64,000 nucleotides of DNA from Ornithinimicrobium humiphilum (GTDB lineage Bacteria; Actinomycetota; Actinomycetes; Actinomycetales; Dermatophilaceae). Where the stretch lies: NCBI RefSeq assembly GCF_006716885.1, contig NZ_VFPU01000001.1, positions 2,790,001 through 2,854,000 on the forward strand. Direction: 5' to 3'. Below are positions 28,501-36,675 of the stretch, in pieces. The notes beneath the pieces were generated by a model. It had not been told where the DNA came from, searched no databases, and saw only the letters and a list, made by a program, of their open reading frames with translations. A program made the translations under genes and the position numbers. The first letter of the stretch is position 1. Every line of letters begins with the position of its first letter.

Positions 28501-29573
28501 CCGTGCTGGACGCCCACCTCGTCGTGGCTCTCGGCTCCTTCGACCTCGACCTCGAGCTGCGGCGCCCCGCCGGGGTGACGGGGATCCTCGGCCCCAACGG
28601 CTCGGGCAAGACCACCGCGCTCAAGGCCCTGGCGGGCCTGCTGCCTCTGGACCGGGGGCACGTCCGCGTGGCGGGCGGGACCTGGGCCGCCGAGCGGACC
28701 GCCCTGCCGCCCGAGCAGCGCAGCGTCGGGCTGGTGCTCGCCGAGCCGATGCTCTTCCCGCACCTCAGCCTGCTCGACAACGTCGCCTACGGCCCGCGGG
28801 CCCGGGGCGCCCGGCGTGCCGTCGCCCGCGAACGCGCGGCCGAGGAGCTGACCCGGGTCGGCCTCGAGGACCTGGTGGACCGCCGCCCCTCCCAGGTCTC
28901 CTCGGGCCAGGCCCAGCGGGCCGCCCTGGCGCGGGCGCTGGCCACCGACCCCGCCCTGCTGCTCCTCGACGAGCCGCTCTCGGCCCTGGACCCGCAGACC
29001 CGCACCGCCACCCGGGCCGAGCTGGCCCACCGGCTCCGCGACTACCCCGGCACCACCGTGCTCGTCAGCCACGACCCGCTCGACGCGCTCACCCTGGCCG
29101 ACGAGCTGCTCTTCGTCGACGCGGGACGGCTGGTTCAGTCGGGCACGCCGGCCGAGATCGTCGCCCGCCCGCGCTCCCCCTACGTCGCCGGCGTGGTCGG
29201 CCTCAACCTGCTGCGGGGCACGCTCGCGCTCGGCGGAGCCCCGACGCTGCGGCTGGCCGGCGGCGCCGAGCTCGTGCTCGCCGACGCACCGGCCGGCGTG
29301 CCGGACGGCGCCGACGTGCTCGCGACCGTCAACCCGGCCGCCGTCACCCTCTACACCGACCGGCCCACCGCCTCCGCCCGCAACCTCTGGCAGGTCGAGG
29401 TCGGGGCGGTCACCGTCACGGGGCAGCGCGCCCGCGTGGTGCTGCACGGCATACCCGGGAACGACCTGGTCGCGGAGGTGACGCTGCCGGCGGTGGCGCA
29501 GCTCGGGGTGGTCGCCGGGGCCCGGCTGTGGGCGGGCGTCAAGGCGACCGAGGTGGAGGCCTATCCCGACTGA
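28497..29573 (+). CDS. modC: Molybdate ABC transporter ATPase with TOBE domain
   Basis: ATPase of 358 aa. Walker A GPNGSGKTT lies near residues 34-42, the signature is VSSGQAQR (SSGQ instead of LSGGQ, common in ModC), Walker B is ALLLLDEPLSALD, and the switch His lies in LVSHDP. A C-terminal TOBE region (about 290-355, RNLWQVEVGAVTVTGQRARVVL) can bind molybdate and regulate uptake. It closes the four-gene operon regulator-modA-modB-modC. Confidence 0.93.
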   Translation: MTVLDAHLVVALGSFDLDLELRRPAGVTGILGPNGSGKTTALKALAGLLPLDRGHVRVAGGTWAAERTALPPEQRSVGLVLAEPMLFPHLSLLDNVAYGPRARGARRAVARERAAEELTRVGLEDLVDRRPSQVSSGQAQRAALARALATDPALLLLDEPLSALDPQTRTATRAELAHRLRDYPGTTVLVSHDPLDALTLADELLFVDAGRLVQSGTPAEIVARPRSPYVAGVVGLNLLRGTLALGGAPTLRLAGGAELVLADAPAGVPDGADVLATVNPAAVTLYTDRPTASARNLWQVEVGAVTVTGQRARVVLHGIPGNDLVAEVTLPAVAQLGVVAGARLWAGVKATEVEAYPD

Positions 29574-29619
29574 GCCGCCGGTTAGGAGGTGACGCGACGT
29601 CCGGGGATATCGTCGCCGC

Positions 29620-30768
29620 ATGGTGCAACGCGTGCTCCCCACGGAGGAGGCCTCCGACCTGCTCGCCCTCGTGCGCGAGATCGCCGACGAGCAGCTCCTC
29701 CCCCAGGTCGACGAGGCCGAGGCGCAGGCCCGCTTCCCGCGCGAGGTCTTCGCCACGCTCGGCCGGGCCGGGCTGCTCTCCCTGCCCTACCCCGAGGAGC
29801 ACGGCGGCGGCGGTCAGCCCTACGAGGTCTACCTCCAGGTCGTCGAGGAGATCGCCCGCGCCTGGATGTCCGTGGCCGTCGGGGTCTCGGTGCACTCCCT
29901 CACCTGCTTCCCGCTCGCCACGCGCGGCACGCCCGAGCAGCAGGAGCGCTGGCTGACCGGGATGCTCTCGGGCGACCAGCTCGGCGCCTACTGCCTCTCC
30001 GAGCCGCAGGCCGGCTCCGACGTCGCCGCGATCCGCACCCGCGCGGTGCGCGACGGCGACGACTACGTCATCACCGGCACCAAGGCGTGGATCAGCCACG
30101 CCGGGCACGCCGACTTCTACACGCTCTTCGCGCGCACCTCCGACGACGGCGGCCGCGGCCTGTCCTGCTTCCACGTCCCCGCGGACTCCCTCGGGCTGGG
30201 CTTCGCCGAGCCCGAGCGCAAGATGGGCCTGCACTGCGACACCGTCGGCGAGGTGATCTTCGACGGGGTGCGCCTCGGCGCGGAGCACCGCGTCGGCGAC
30301 GAGGGGCAGGGTATGCCGCTCGCGCTCGCCGCCCTCGACTCCGGCCGCCTGGGCATCGCCGCCGCCGCGACCGGCCTGGCGCAGCGCGCCCTCGAGGTGG
30401 CCTCGGCCTACGCCACGGAGCGCGAGCAGTTCGGCCGCCCGATCGCCGACAACCAGGGCCTGGCGTTCCTGCTCGCCGACATGGCCGCGGCCGTCGGCTC
30501 GGCCCGCGCCACCTACCTGCACGCCGCCCGCCTCAAGGACGCCGGCCTGCCGCACACGCAGGAGGCCTCGATCGCCAAGCTCGTCGCCACCGACGCCGCG
30601 ATGCGGGTCACCACCGACGCGGTGCAGGTGCTGGGCGGCTACGGCTACACCACCGACTTCCCGGCCGAGCGCTACATGCGCGAGGCCAAGGTGACCCAGA
30701 TCTTCGAGGGCACCAACCAGATCCAGCGCCTGGTCATCTCGCGCCAGGTGCTGGCCGCCCACCGCTAG
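29620..30768 (+). CDS. Acyl-CoA dehydrogenase
   Basis: FAD enzyme of 382 aa introducing a double bond into acyl-CoA. LSEPQAGSDVAAIRTRA and the ITGTKAWISHAG strand bind FAD, REQFGRPIADNQGLAF is an ACAD signature, and the catalytic base is E363 in IFEGTNQIQRL. The EGTNQIQR and GGYGYTTDFPAERYMRE wording is that of the short/branched-chain or butyryl type. An SDR of the 3-hydroxyacyl-CoA dehydrogenase type-2 kind lies 82 bp downstream on the same strand, suggesting branched-chain or fatty acid catabolism. Confidence 0.92.
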   Translation: MVQRVLPTEEASDLLALVREIADEQLLPQVDEAEAQARFPREVFATLGRAGLLSLPYPEEHGGGGQPYEVYLQVVEEIARAWMSVAVGVSVHSLTCFPLATRGTPEQQERWLTGMLSGDQLGAYCLSEPQAGSDVAAIRTRAVRDGDDYVITGTKAWISHAGHADFYTLFARTSDDGGRGLSCFHVPADSLGLGFAEPERKMGLHCDTVGEVIFDGVRLGAEHRVGDEGQGMPLALAALDSGRLGIAAAATGLAQRALEVASAYATEREQFGRPIADNQGLAFLLADMAAAVGSARATYLHAARLKDAGLPHTQEASIAKLVATDAAMRVTTDAVQVLGGYGYTTDFPAERYMREAKVTQIFEGTNQIQRLVISRQVLAAHR

Positions 30769-30850
30769 GCACGCCTCGCCCGGCGTCGCCGCCGGGCACC
30801 CGCCGGCGGGCAGCCGCCCGACCCAGCCGCACGTCATACCGGAGGAACGC

Positions 30851-31615
30851 ATGAAGATCACCGACTCCACCGTCGCGCTCGTCACCGGGGGCGCCTCGGG
30901 CCTGGGCGAGGAGACCGCCCGCACCCTGCTCGCCGCCGGGGCCCGCGTGGTGCTCGTCGACCTGCCGAACGGCCGCGGCGAGGAGCTCGCCGCGGAACTG
31001 GGCGAGCGGGTCTCCTTCGCCCCCGCCGACGTCCGCGACGAGGAGCAGGTCGCGGCCGCGGTCGCGCACGCCGCGAGCCTCGGCGAGCTGCGCGTCGTCA
31101 TCAGCTGCGCCGGTGTCGCCACACCGGGCCGCATCCTGTCTCGGCGCGGCGTGCTCCCCCTCGACGCCTTCCGCACCGTGGTCGAGATCAACCTGGTCGG
31201 CACCTTCAACGTGCTGCGCCTGGCCGCCGAGCAGATGGCCCAGAACGAGCCGCAGGACGGTGACCGCGGTGTCGTCGTGATGACCGCCAGCGTCGCCGCC
31301 TTCGACGGACAGGTCGGGCAGGCCGCCTACTCCGCCTCCAAGGCCGGCGTGGCCGGGCTGACGCTGACCGCGGCGCGCGACCTCGCCGACAAGGCCATCC
31401 GGGTCATGACGATCGCACCGGGCGTCTTCGAGACCCCGATGATGGTCGGCCTCGGTGACGAGGTGCGCGCCTCCCTCGAGGCGCTCGTGCCGCACCCGCC
31501 GCGGCTGGGCCGCCCGGAGGAGTACGCGAGCCTCGTGGCGCACATCGTCGACAACCCGCTGCTCAACGGCGAGGTCATCCGCCTCGACGGCGCGCTGCGG
31601 ATGCCCGCCCGCTGA
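30851..31615 (+). CDS. Short-chain dehydrogenase, 3-hydroxyacyl-CoA dehydrogenase type-2-like
   Basis: SDR of 254 aa. NAD loop TGGASGLGEE near 14-23, NAG replaced by CAG in VISCAGVATPG, catalytic Ser in VMTASVAAFDG, and YxxxK in AAYSASKAG. The stretch ILSRRGVLPLDAFRTVVEINLVGTFNVLRL follows HSD17B10/HadD-like proteins that oxidise 2-methyl-3-hydroxyacyl-CoA. ATG is preceded by GGAGGAAC. Likely works after the acyl-CoA dehydrogenase just upstream. Confidence 0.9.
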   Translation: MKITDSTVALVTGGASGLGEETARTLLAAGARVVLVDLPNGRGEELAAELGERVSFAPADVRDEEQVAAAVAHAASLGELRVVISCAGVATPGRILSRRGVLPLDAFRTVVEINLVGTFNVLRLAAEQMAQNEPQDGDRGVVVMTASVAAFDGQVGQAAYSASKAGVAGLTLTAARDLADKAIRVMTIAPGVFETPMMVGLGDEVRASLEALVPHPPRLGRPEEYASLVAHIVDNPLLNGEVIRLDGALRMPAR

Positions 31616-31656
31616 GCGCAGTCCCGCCAGGGGCGTCCCGCCGAGGGGCGCCCCGC

Positions 31657-32082
31657 TCAGACCCCGACGTGCCAGCGGCGCAGCCGCTCCAGCTCGGTCG
31701 GCGGCACGCCGAGCAGCGGGATCACCTCACCGTCGCGGAGCACGGCCGTCAACCGCCACGGCTGCTCCGGCGGGTCGGCCCGCACGTCGAGGATGTCGGC
31801 ACGGCCCAGCCGTCGGGGCCGCCGGCCCAGGACGACGGTCAGGGCGTCGGGCTCGAGGCGGGTGCCGGTGCGCTCGAAGCGGCTGGCCCACACGAGGAAG
31901 ACGCCGAGCAGCATCCAGGCGGGGATGACGAGCAGCGCCCAGGTCCGCCAGGGCCAGCTCAGGGCGAGCACGACGACGGCGACGAGCAGCATGGCCAGGC
32001 CGATGCCGGCGCGCAGCCGGGGCAGCCACGCGGGCTGCATGAGCCACTCCTGCTGCTGGTGCGGAACGGGCGAACCGGTCAT
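31657..32082 (-). CDS. Small membrane protein with PH-like domain
   Basis: A 141-aa protein with a hydrophobic hairpin (two segments, about 26-44 and 47-65), followed by a beta-rich domain (GTRLEPDALTVVLGRRPRRLGRADILDVRAD, VLRDGEVIPLLGVP) typical of actinobacterial PH-domain membrane proteins, often DUF6199/DUF3093-like. Function unknown. Confidence 0.75.
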   Translation of the reverse strand: MTGSPVPHQQQEWLMQPAWLPRLRAGIGLAMLLVAVVVLALSWPWRTWALLVIPAWMLLGVFLVWASRFERTGTRLEPDALTVVLGRRPRRLGRADILDVRADPPEQPWRLTAVLRDGEVIPLLGVPPTELERLRRWHVGV

Positions 32083-32126
32083 AGCGGCCAGGGTAGGACG
32101 CCGACCACCGGCGGTGGCTGCCGGAC

Positions 32127-32900
32127 TCAGCCGCCGGAGAGGACGAGGCCCTTGTCACCGGCGCGCAGCGTCAGCTGCGAGGCCTCGATCTCGACGGTCA
32201 GCTCGCCGGCGTTGAGGATCTCCAGCACGGCCGTCTCGAGCTCGCCGCGCGGGCCGTCGCAGAACATCCGGGTCAGCGCGACGGCGCTGACGGTCACGGT
32301 GCCCTCGCCCTTCTCGTAGGTGCCGCTGCCGCGGTTGCAGCCCGGGGAGACGGTGAGACTGCCGTCCTCGCCGAAGGTCATGCTCGCCTCCACGCCGGCG
32401 GGGACGGAGGAGACCGCGTCGCCGGAGAGCAGCGAGGTGACCTTCCACTCCGTGCCCTCGAGCGGGCGGTCGGGGTCGGCCACGACCCGGTCGAGCAGCG
32501 TGACCACGGTGTCGCCCGAGGTCACGGTCAGCTCGTCGCCGTCCAGGGCGAGGGTGGGGCGCGACGACAGCAGCTCGGCGATCCAGGTGTCCTGGTCCAT
32601 GAGCTCCTGCGGGCAGCCCATCTCGGTCATCGCCAGCTGCTCGGCGACGAGGGTGTCACCCTCGAAGGAGTAGCCGCCGAACATCGAGTTGCAGCCGGCC
32701 TGCGCACGGACCCGGCCCTCCTCGAAGGACAGGCGCAGCTGGGAGCCGTCGACGAACGCGCGGTCGCCGGTCACGCCGGTGCCGAGGAAGGTCCGGCCGT
32801 CGACGTCGGGCGTCTCGCCCTCGCCGCTCCCGGAGGAGGTGACGGTGCCGCAGGCGGTCAGGAGCAGCAGCGGGAGCGCGACGAGCAGGGCGAGCCTCAT
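32127..32900 (-). CDS. Lipoprotein with two META domains
   Basis: Exported lipoprotein of 257 aa. Signal peptide MRLALLVALPLLLLTAC ends with lipobox LTAC (Cys17). Two copies of the META (HslJ-like) domain follow: about 35-125 with RVRAQAGCNSMFGGYSFEGDTL and about 145-250 with LTVSPGCNRGSGTYEKGEGTV. Each repeat keeps the GCN turn. META proteins are linked to envelope stress and heat tolerance, but the mechanism is unknown. Confidence 0.88.
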   Translation of the reverse strand: MRLALLVALPLLLLTACGTVTSSGSGEGETPDVDGRTFLGTGVTGDRAFVDGSQLRLSFEEGRVRAQAGCNSMFGGYSFEGDTLVAEQLAMTEMGCPQELMDQDTWIAELLSSRPTLALDGDELTVTSGDTVVTLLDRVVADPDRPLEGTEWKVTSLLSGDAVSSVPAGVEASMTFGEDGSLTVSPGCNRGSGTYEKGEGTVTVSAVALTRMFCDGPRGELETAVLEILNAGELTVEIEASQLTLRAGDKGLVLSGG

Positions 32901-32963
32901 GGGGCGAATGCTAGGGCCAGCCGGGCCCGAGTGGTTGGAGGGTCCTGGGACGGGCCAGGTCCC

Positions 32964-33740
32964 TCACCGGTGCGTCCACGTGGGAGGGCGCTTGTCCAGG
33001 AAGGCTGCCACCCCCTCGGTCGCGTCGTCGGAGGAGAAGGCGGCCGTGAAGAGCGCCCGCTCGGCCTCGACGCCGGCACCCAGCCCGGTCTCGAAGGCGG
33101 TCCGGACGGCCTGCTTGGCGAGCCGCTGGGCGACGGAGGAGCGCGACGCGATCGTGGCGGCCACCTCCTCCGCGAGCTCCAGCCAGGCCCCCTCCTCGGA
33201 GACCCGGGACACCACGCCCATCGCGAGCGCCTCGTCGGCCGAGAGGACACGCCCCGTCAGCACCATGTCCATGGCGACCGCCTTGCCCACGGCACGCGGC
33301 AGCATCTGGGTGCCTCCGGCGCCGGGCAGCAGCCCCAGCGCGGTCTCGGGCAGGCCGAGCTTGAGCGAGGGCGAGGCCACGACGACGTCGCACATCATCG
33401 CCAGCTCCGCGCCGCCCCCGAGGCAGTAGCCCGAGACGGCGGCCACCGTCGGGGTGCTCAGCCCGCGCAGCCGGGACCAGTTGCGGGTGCGGTCGCCGTC
33501 CATGGCGGCCATCGCCGTGCGGCGAGCCAGGGACCGCAGGTCGGCGCCGGAGGCGAAGACCCGCTCGGACCCGGCCAGTACGATCGCCCGCACCTCCGGA
33601 TCGCGGTCGGCGGCCTCGGCGTGGTCGGCGAGGGCCTGCAGCAGGTCGTCGGTCAGCGCGTTGCGGGCCGCCGGGTGGTCGATGCGCAGGACGACCCAGC
33701 CGTCGCGCGGCACGACGTGGATGACTCCGACGTCGCTCAC
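32964..33740 (-). CDS. Enoyl-CoA hydratase/isomerase (crotonase) coupled to duplicated-domain protein 1
   Basis: Crotonase of 258 aa. Oxyanion-hole residues lie in FASGADLRSL and SGYCLGGGAELAMMCD. Both catalytic glutamates of true hydratases are kept (E in GGGAELAM and E in LGLPETALGLLPGAGG), so 2-enoyl-CoA hydration is plausible. The GTG start overlaps the stop of the upstream gene (33737-34630) by 4 bp, giving tight translational coupling. That pairing is repeated at 60.0-61.7 kb. Last gene of the unit led by the acyl-CoA dehydrogenase. Confidence 0.9.
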   Translation of the reverse strand: MSDVGVIHVVPRDGWVVLRIDHPAARNALTDDLLQALADHAEAADRDPEVRAIVLAGSERVFASGADLRSLARRTAMAAMDGDRTRNWSRLRGLSTPTVAAVSGYCLGGGAELAMMCDVVVASPSLKLGLPETALGLLPGAGGTQMLPRAVGKAVAMDMVLTGRVLSADEALAMGVVSRVSEEGAWLELAEEVAATIASRSSVAQRLAKQAVRTAFETGLGAGVEAERALFTAAFSSDDATEGVAAFLDKRPPTWTHR

Positions 33741-34630
33741 GCCGGCCGGTCCTGCAGCAGCCTGGTGGCGGCCTCGCGGACCGTCAGCCCCTCCTCGACC
33801 CCCAGCGCACGCGCCAGGTCGTTGCACACGCTGATGCGGCCCACGGCATACCCGCGGAAGGCGTCGCCGATGGGCGCGGTGCGGCCGTCGATGCAGGCGC
33901 CGGGCAGCCCGTGCTCCTGCGCGGTGCGCAGCCCGGTCGTGCCGGAGTCGTTCTTGGCGCGCCCGCCGTCGTGGCAGATGAAGCCCCACGGGTTGGCCTC
34001 GATCAGGAACTTGGCGCCCGAGCGGCCGGTGTGCCCCGCCGTCACCAGCACGCTGCGCTGCTCGTCCTCGGGATAGGCCCAGACGATGGAGTCGGTCACC
34101 ACGACCCGCCGGCCCGAGGGGTGCTCCTCGACCACCTCGCGGCGGATCTTGTTGCCCACCTCGGTGCCGGTCGGGTCGACGTCCCGCATGAGGCGGGCCG
34201 CCTCCGCGACCGGCATGCCGACTGACACGCCCACGCGCTCGGCCGGGTAGTTGAGGTAGGAGACGACCCCCTCGGCGTAGAGGTCGGGGCCGTTGCCCAG
34301 CTCGGCCGACATCCCGTCGGCGGTGGCGGCCGGGATCCCCAGCGCCTCGAGGTACCACAGCCCGGCGATGCCGGCCGCGTCCGCGCCGACGCACGCGTCG
34401 TGCCCGATCACCCCGCGTGGGCGGTGCACGGCCATCATCCGCGCGGGCAGCACGCCCACGTAGGACGCCGCGACCACGACGTCGCGGTCGGTGTTCTCGG
34501 CGTTGACCCAGCGCGCCGAGTCCAGCAGGACGATGCGGCGCCCGTCCTTCTCCTCGGCGATCTCCTGGTGCGACTCCCGCTCCCGGTGCAGCAGGGTGCG
34601 GTCGAGGTCGTGCTCGGTCTCGGGCGTCAT
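33737..34630 (-). CDS. Internally duplicated protein of unknown function, copy 1
   Basis: Product of 297 aa without recognisable family. It is built of two similar halves, about residues 32-148 and 174-292. Each starts with a D-S pair (D37-S38, D180-S181), then a hydrophobic strand followed by (A/T)A(S/G)(Y/H)xG, a GxI(G/C)HD motif (73-78; 216-221), a G(I/L)P turn, a D-x-G-N/D stretch and an EAAxxL ending. A paralogue with the same architecture lies at 60809-61690. Both genes overlap the start of a crotonase gene. No signal peptide or transmembrane helix, so cytoplasmic. A partner or accessory of the crotonase reaction is the best inference. Confidence 0.8.
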   Translation of the reverse strand: MTPETEHDLDRTLLHRERESHQEIAEEKDGRRIVLLDSARWVNAENTDRDVVVAASYVGVLPARMMAVHRPRGVIGHDACVGADAAGIAGLWYLEALGIPAATADGMSAELGNGPDLYAEGVVSYLNYPAERVGVSVGMPVAEAARLMRDVDPTGTEVGNKIRREVVEEHPSGRRVVVTDSIVWAYPEDEQRSVLVTAGHTGRSGAKFLIEANPWGFICHDGGRAKNDSGTTGLRTAQEHGLPGACIDGRTAPIGDAFRGYAVGRISVCNDLARALGVEEGLTVREAATRLLQDRPA

Positions 34631-34677
34631 CGCTCCTCCGGTCTGTCTCGGGTATGCCGTGCTCGCTCGGGGCGCGG

Positions 34678-35841
34678 TCAGCGGGTCTTCTCGCCGTTGG
34701 ACCGCAGGCCGAGCGTCATCTCGCCGATGAGGGCGCGGTGGATGTCGTTGCTGCCCTCGACGATCTGCAGCACCTTGGCGTCACGGTAGAACCTGCCGAT
34801 GCGGTGCTCCGGGGAGACCCCCGCGGCGCCGAGGATCTGCATCGCGTCCGTGGCGCTGCGCTGGGCGACGTCGCTGGCGTACATCTTGGCCATGCTCGTC
34901 AGCTTGCGGGCACGGCGCCCCTCGTCCATCGCCCGGGCCGTCTCGCGCACGAGCAGCCGCGCGGTCTCGACCCCGACGGCCATGTCGGTGATCTTGGACT
35001 GCACGATCTGGAACTCGGCGATGTTGCGCCCGAAGACCTCCCGGTCCTTGGCGTAGGCCACGGTGTCGTCGAGGCAGGCCTGCGCGACGCCGACCGACCG
35101 CGCGGCCACCCCCAGCCGGCCCCGCTCGACGGCGGTCATGGCGGCCAGGAAGCCGTCGCCCTCGGCCCCCAGCAGCGCCTCGGGGCCGACGCGGACGTCC
35201 TCGAGGAAGATGTCACCGGTCGTGATGGGTCGGAACCCGAGCTTGTTCTTGTAGGGCGCGAAGGTCATGCCCGGGGTGTCGCGGGGGATGACGAAGGCCG
35301 AGATGCCCCGGTGGCGCAGCGTGCGGTCGAAGGAGGCGAAGGTGACGATGAAGTCGGCGACGTCGAGGTTGGAGATCCAGGCCTTGGCGCCGTTGATCAC
35401 GAAGGAGTCGCCGTCTCGCCGGTAGGTCGTCGTCATGCCGGCGACGTCGCTGCCGGACCGGGGCTCCGTGACGCCGGCACCGCCGAACATCCGGCCCTCG
35501 GCCAGCGGCTTGAGCCAGGTCTGCTTCTGCTCGGGCGTCCCGTAGGCCTCGATGGCCGACCCGACGAGGCCGGAGGGCATCGAGACGAAGGTGCCGAGGA
35601 TGTGGCAGGTCTTGGACACCTCCTCGATCAGGTCGGCGAAGGTCACGTAGTCGAGCTCCAGCCCGCCCAGCTCGGCCGGGAGCACCCCGCCGAAGAACCC
35701 GAGGTCCGCCATCTTGTCTAGGATCTCTCGCGGCATCCGCTCCGCCTGGTCGTACTCCGCGACGTGGGGGGCGACCTCGCGCTCCATGAACTCGGCGACC
35801 ATGGACAGGAAAGCGGTGCGGTCCTCCAGCGTGAGGGTCAT
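34678..35841 (-). CDS. Acyl-CoA dehydrogenase
   Basis: FAD-dependent dehydrogenase of 387 aa. Markers: GGAGVTEPRSGSDVAG for FAD, FVINGAKAWISNL, the helix REVFGRNIAEFQIVQSKITDM, and catalytic base E362 in IVEGSNDIHRALIG. The wording differs from the copy at 29620 and resembles enzymes for cyclic or branched acyl-CoA (inference). First gene of a three-gene unit (ACAD, duplicated protein, crotonase). A perfect operator-like palindrome sits 22 bp upstream of the ATG. Confidence 0.92.
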   Translation of the reverse strand: MTLTLEDRTAFLSMVAEFMEREVAPHVAEYDQAERMPREILDKMADLGFFGGVLPAELGGLELDYVTFADLIEEVSKTCHILGTFVSMPSGLVGSAIEAYGTPEQKQTWLKPLAEGRMFGGAGVTEPRSGSDVAGMTTTYRRDGDSFVINGAKAWISNLDVADFIVTFASFDRTLRHRGISAFVIPRDTPGMTFAPYKNKLGFRPITTGDIFLEDVRVGPEALLGAEGDGFLAAMTAVERGRLGVAARSVGVAQACLDDTVAYAKDREVFGRNIAEFQIVQSKITDMAVGVETARLLVRETARAMDEGRRARKLTSMAKMYASDVAQRSATDAMQILGAAGVSPEHRIGRFYRDAKVLQIVEGSNDIHRALIGEMTLGLRSNGEKTR

Positions 35842-35862
35842 GGACGCTCCTCGGTGTCGACG

Positions 35863-35882
35863 TTCATAATGATGATTATGAA
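35863..35882. promoter_or_regulatory. Operator-like palindrome, site a of the shared catabolic motif
   Basis: TTCATAATGATGATTATGAA: 8-bp perfect arms around GATG, in otherwise very GC-rich DNA, 22 bp before the acyl-CoA dehydrogenase start. Closely related sequences occur at 40474-40495, 43642-43659, 48355-48372 and 61746-61759. Confidence 0.7.
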
Positions 35883-35917
35883 TAGTAGGATCGGGGGTGT
35901 CAACTCTTCGCGGCCTG

Positions 35918-36670
35918 TCAGGGCTGGCCGCCGTCGACCGCGATGACGGCGCCGGTCGTGTAGCTCGAGGCGTCCGAGGCGAGGTAGAGGGCGGTGCCCA
36001 CGATCTCGTCGGGCTCACCGCCCCGGCGCAGCGCGAAGGTCGCGGCCCGGCGGGCGAAGACCTCGGGGTCCCAGGCCTTGCTGACGTCGGTGAGGAAGGT
36101 GCCGGCCATGATCGCGTTGACGCGGACGGTGGGGCCGTAGGCGTGGGCCATCCCCACCGTCAGGGCGTTCAGCCCCGCCTTGGCGGCGGCGTAGGGGAGG
36201 ATGTGCGGCCGCGGGCGCACGGCCCCCATGCTCGTGACGTTGATGATGGACCCCGCGGCACCCCGGTCGACCAGCCGCTGGGCGACGACGGCCGAGAGGC
36301 GGAAAGGCCCCTTGAGGTTGACGTCGACGACCTTGTCGAAGAGCGCCTCGGTGATGTCCGTCGGTCTGTCGTAGACCGGGGACATGCCGGCGTTGTTGAC
36401 GAGCACGTCGATCGGCCCGAGCTCGGCCTCCACCCGGTCCACGAACGGCTCGAGGTCGTCCCAGCTCCCGACGTGCAGCCCCAGGCCGAGCGCCCGGACC
36501 CCGGTGGCCTCGGCGACCTCGGCCGCCACCGCCTCGCAGGCCGCCGCGTCGCGACTGGCGACGACGACGTCGGCACCCGCCTCGGCGAGCGCCCGGACCA
36601 TGGACCTCCCCAGGCCCCGGCTGCCTCCGGTGACGACGGCGGTCCGTCCGTGCAGGTCGAAGAGTGACAT
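35918..36670 (-). CDS. Short-chain dehydrogenase/reductase
   Basis: SDR of 250 aa. TGGSRGLGRSM cofactor loop near 14-24, NNAG in VLVNNAGMSPVYD, catalytic Ser in INVTSMGAV, and Y-x3-K in PYAAAKAG. C-terminal VIAVDGGQP is typical of FabG-like enzymes. Probably oxidises a hydroxyl on the ring or side chain of the catabolised acid. The gene is 5 bp downstream of the KstD-like flavoprotein and shares its transcript. Confidence 0.9.
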   Translation of the reverse strand: MSLFDLHGRTAVVTGGSRGLGRSMVRALAEAGADVVVASRDAAACEAVAAEVAEATGVRALGLGLHVGSWDDLEPFVDRVEAELGPIDVLVNNAGMSPVYDRPTDITEALFDKVVDVNLKGPFRLSAVVAQRLVDRGAAGSIINVTSMGAVRPRPHILPYAAAKAGLNALTVGMAHAYGPTVRVNAIMAGTFLTDVSKAWDPEVFARRAATFALRRGGEPDEIVGTALYLASDASSYTTGAVIAVDGGQP

Positions 36671-36675
36671 GGCGC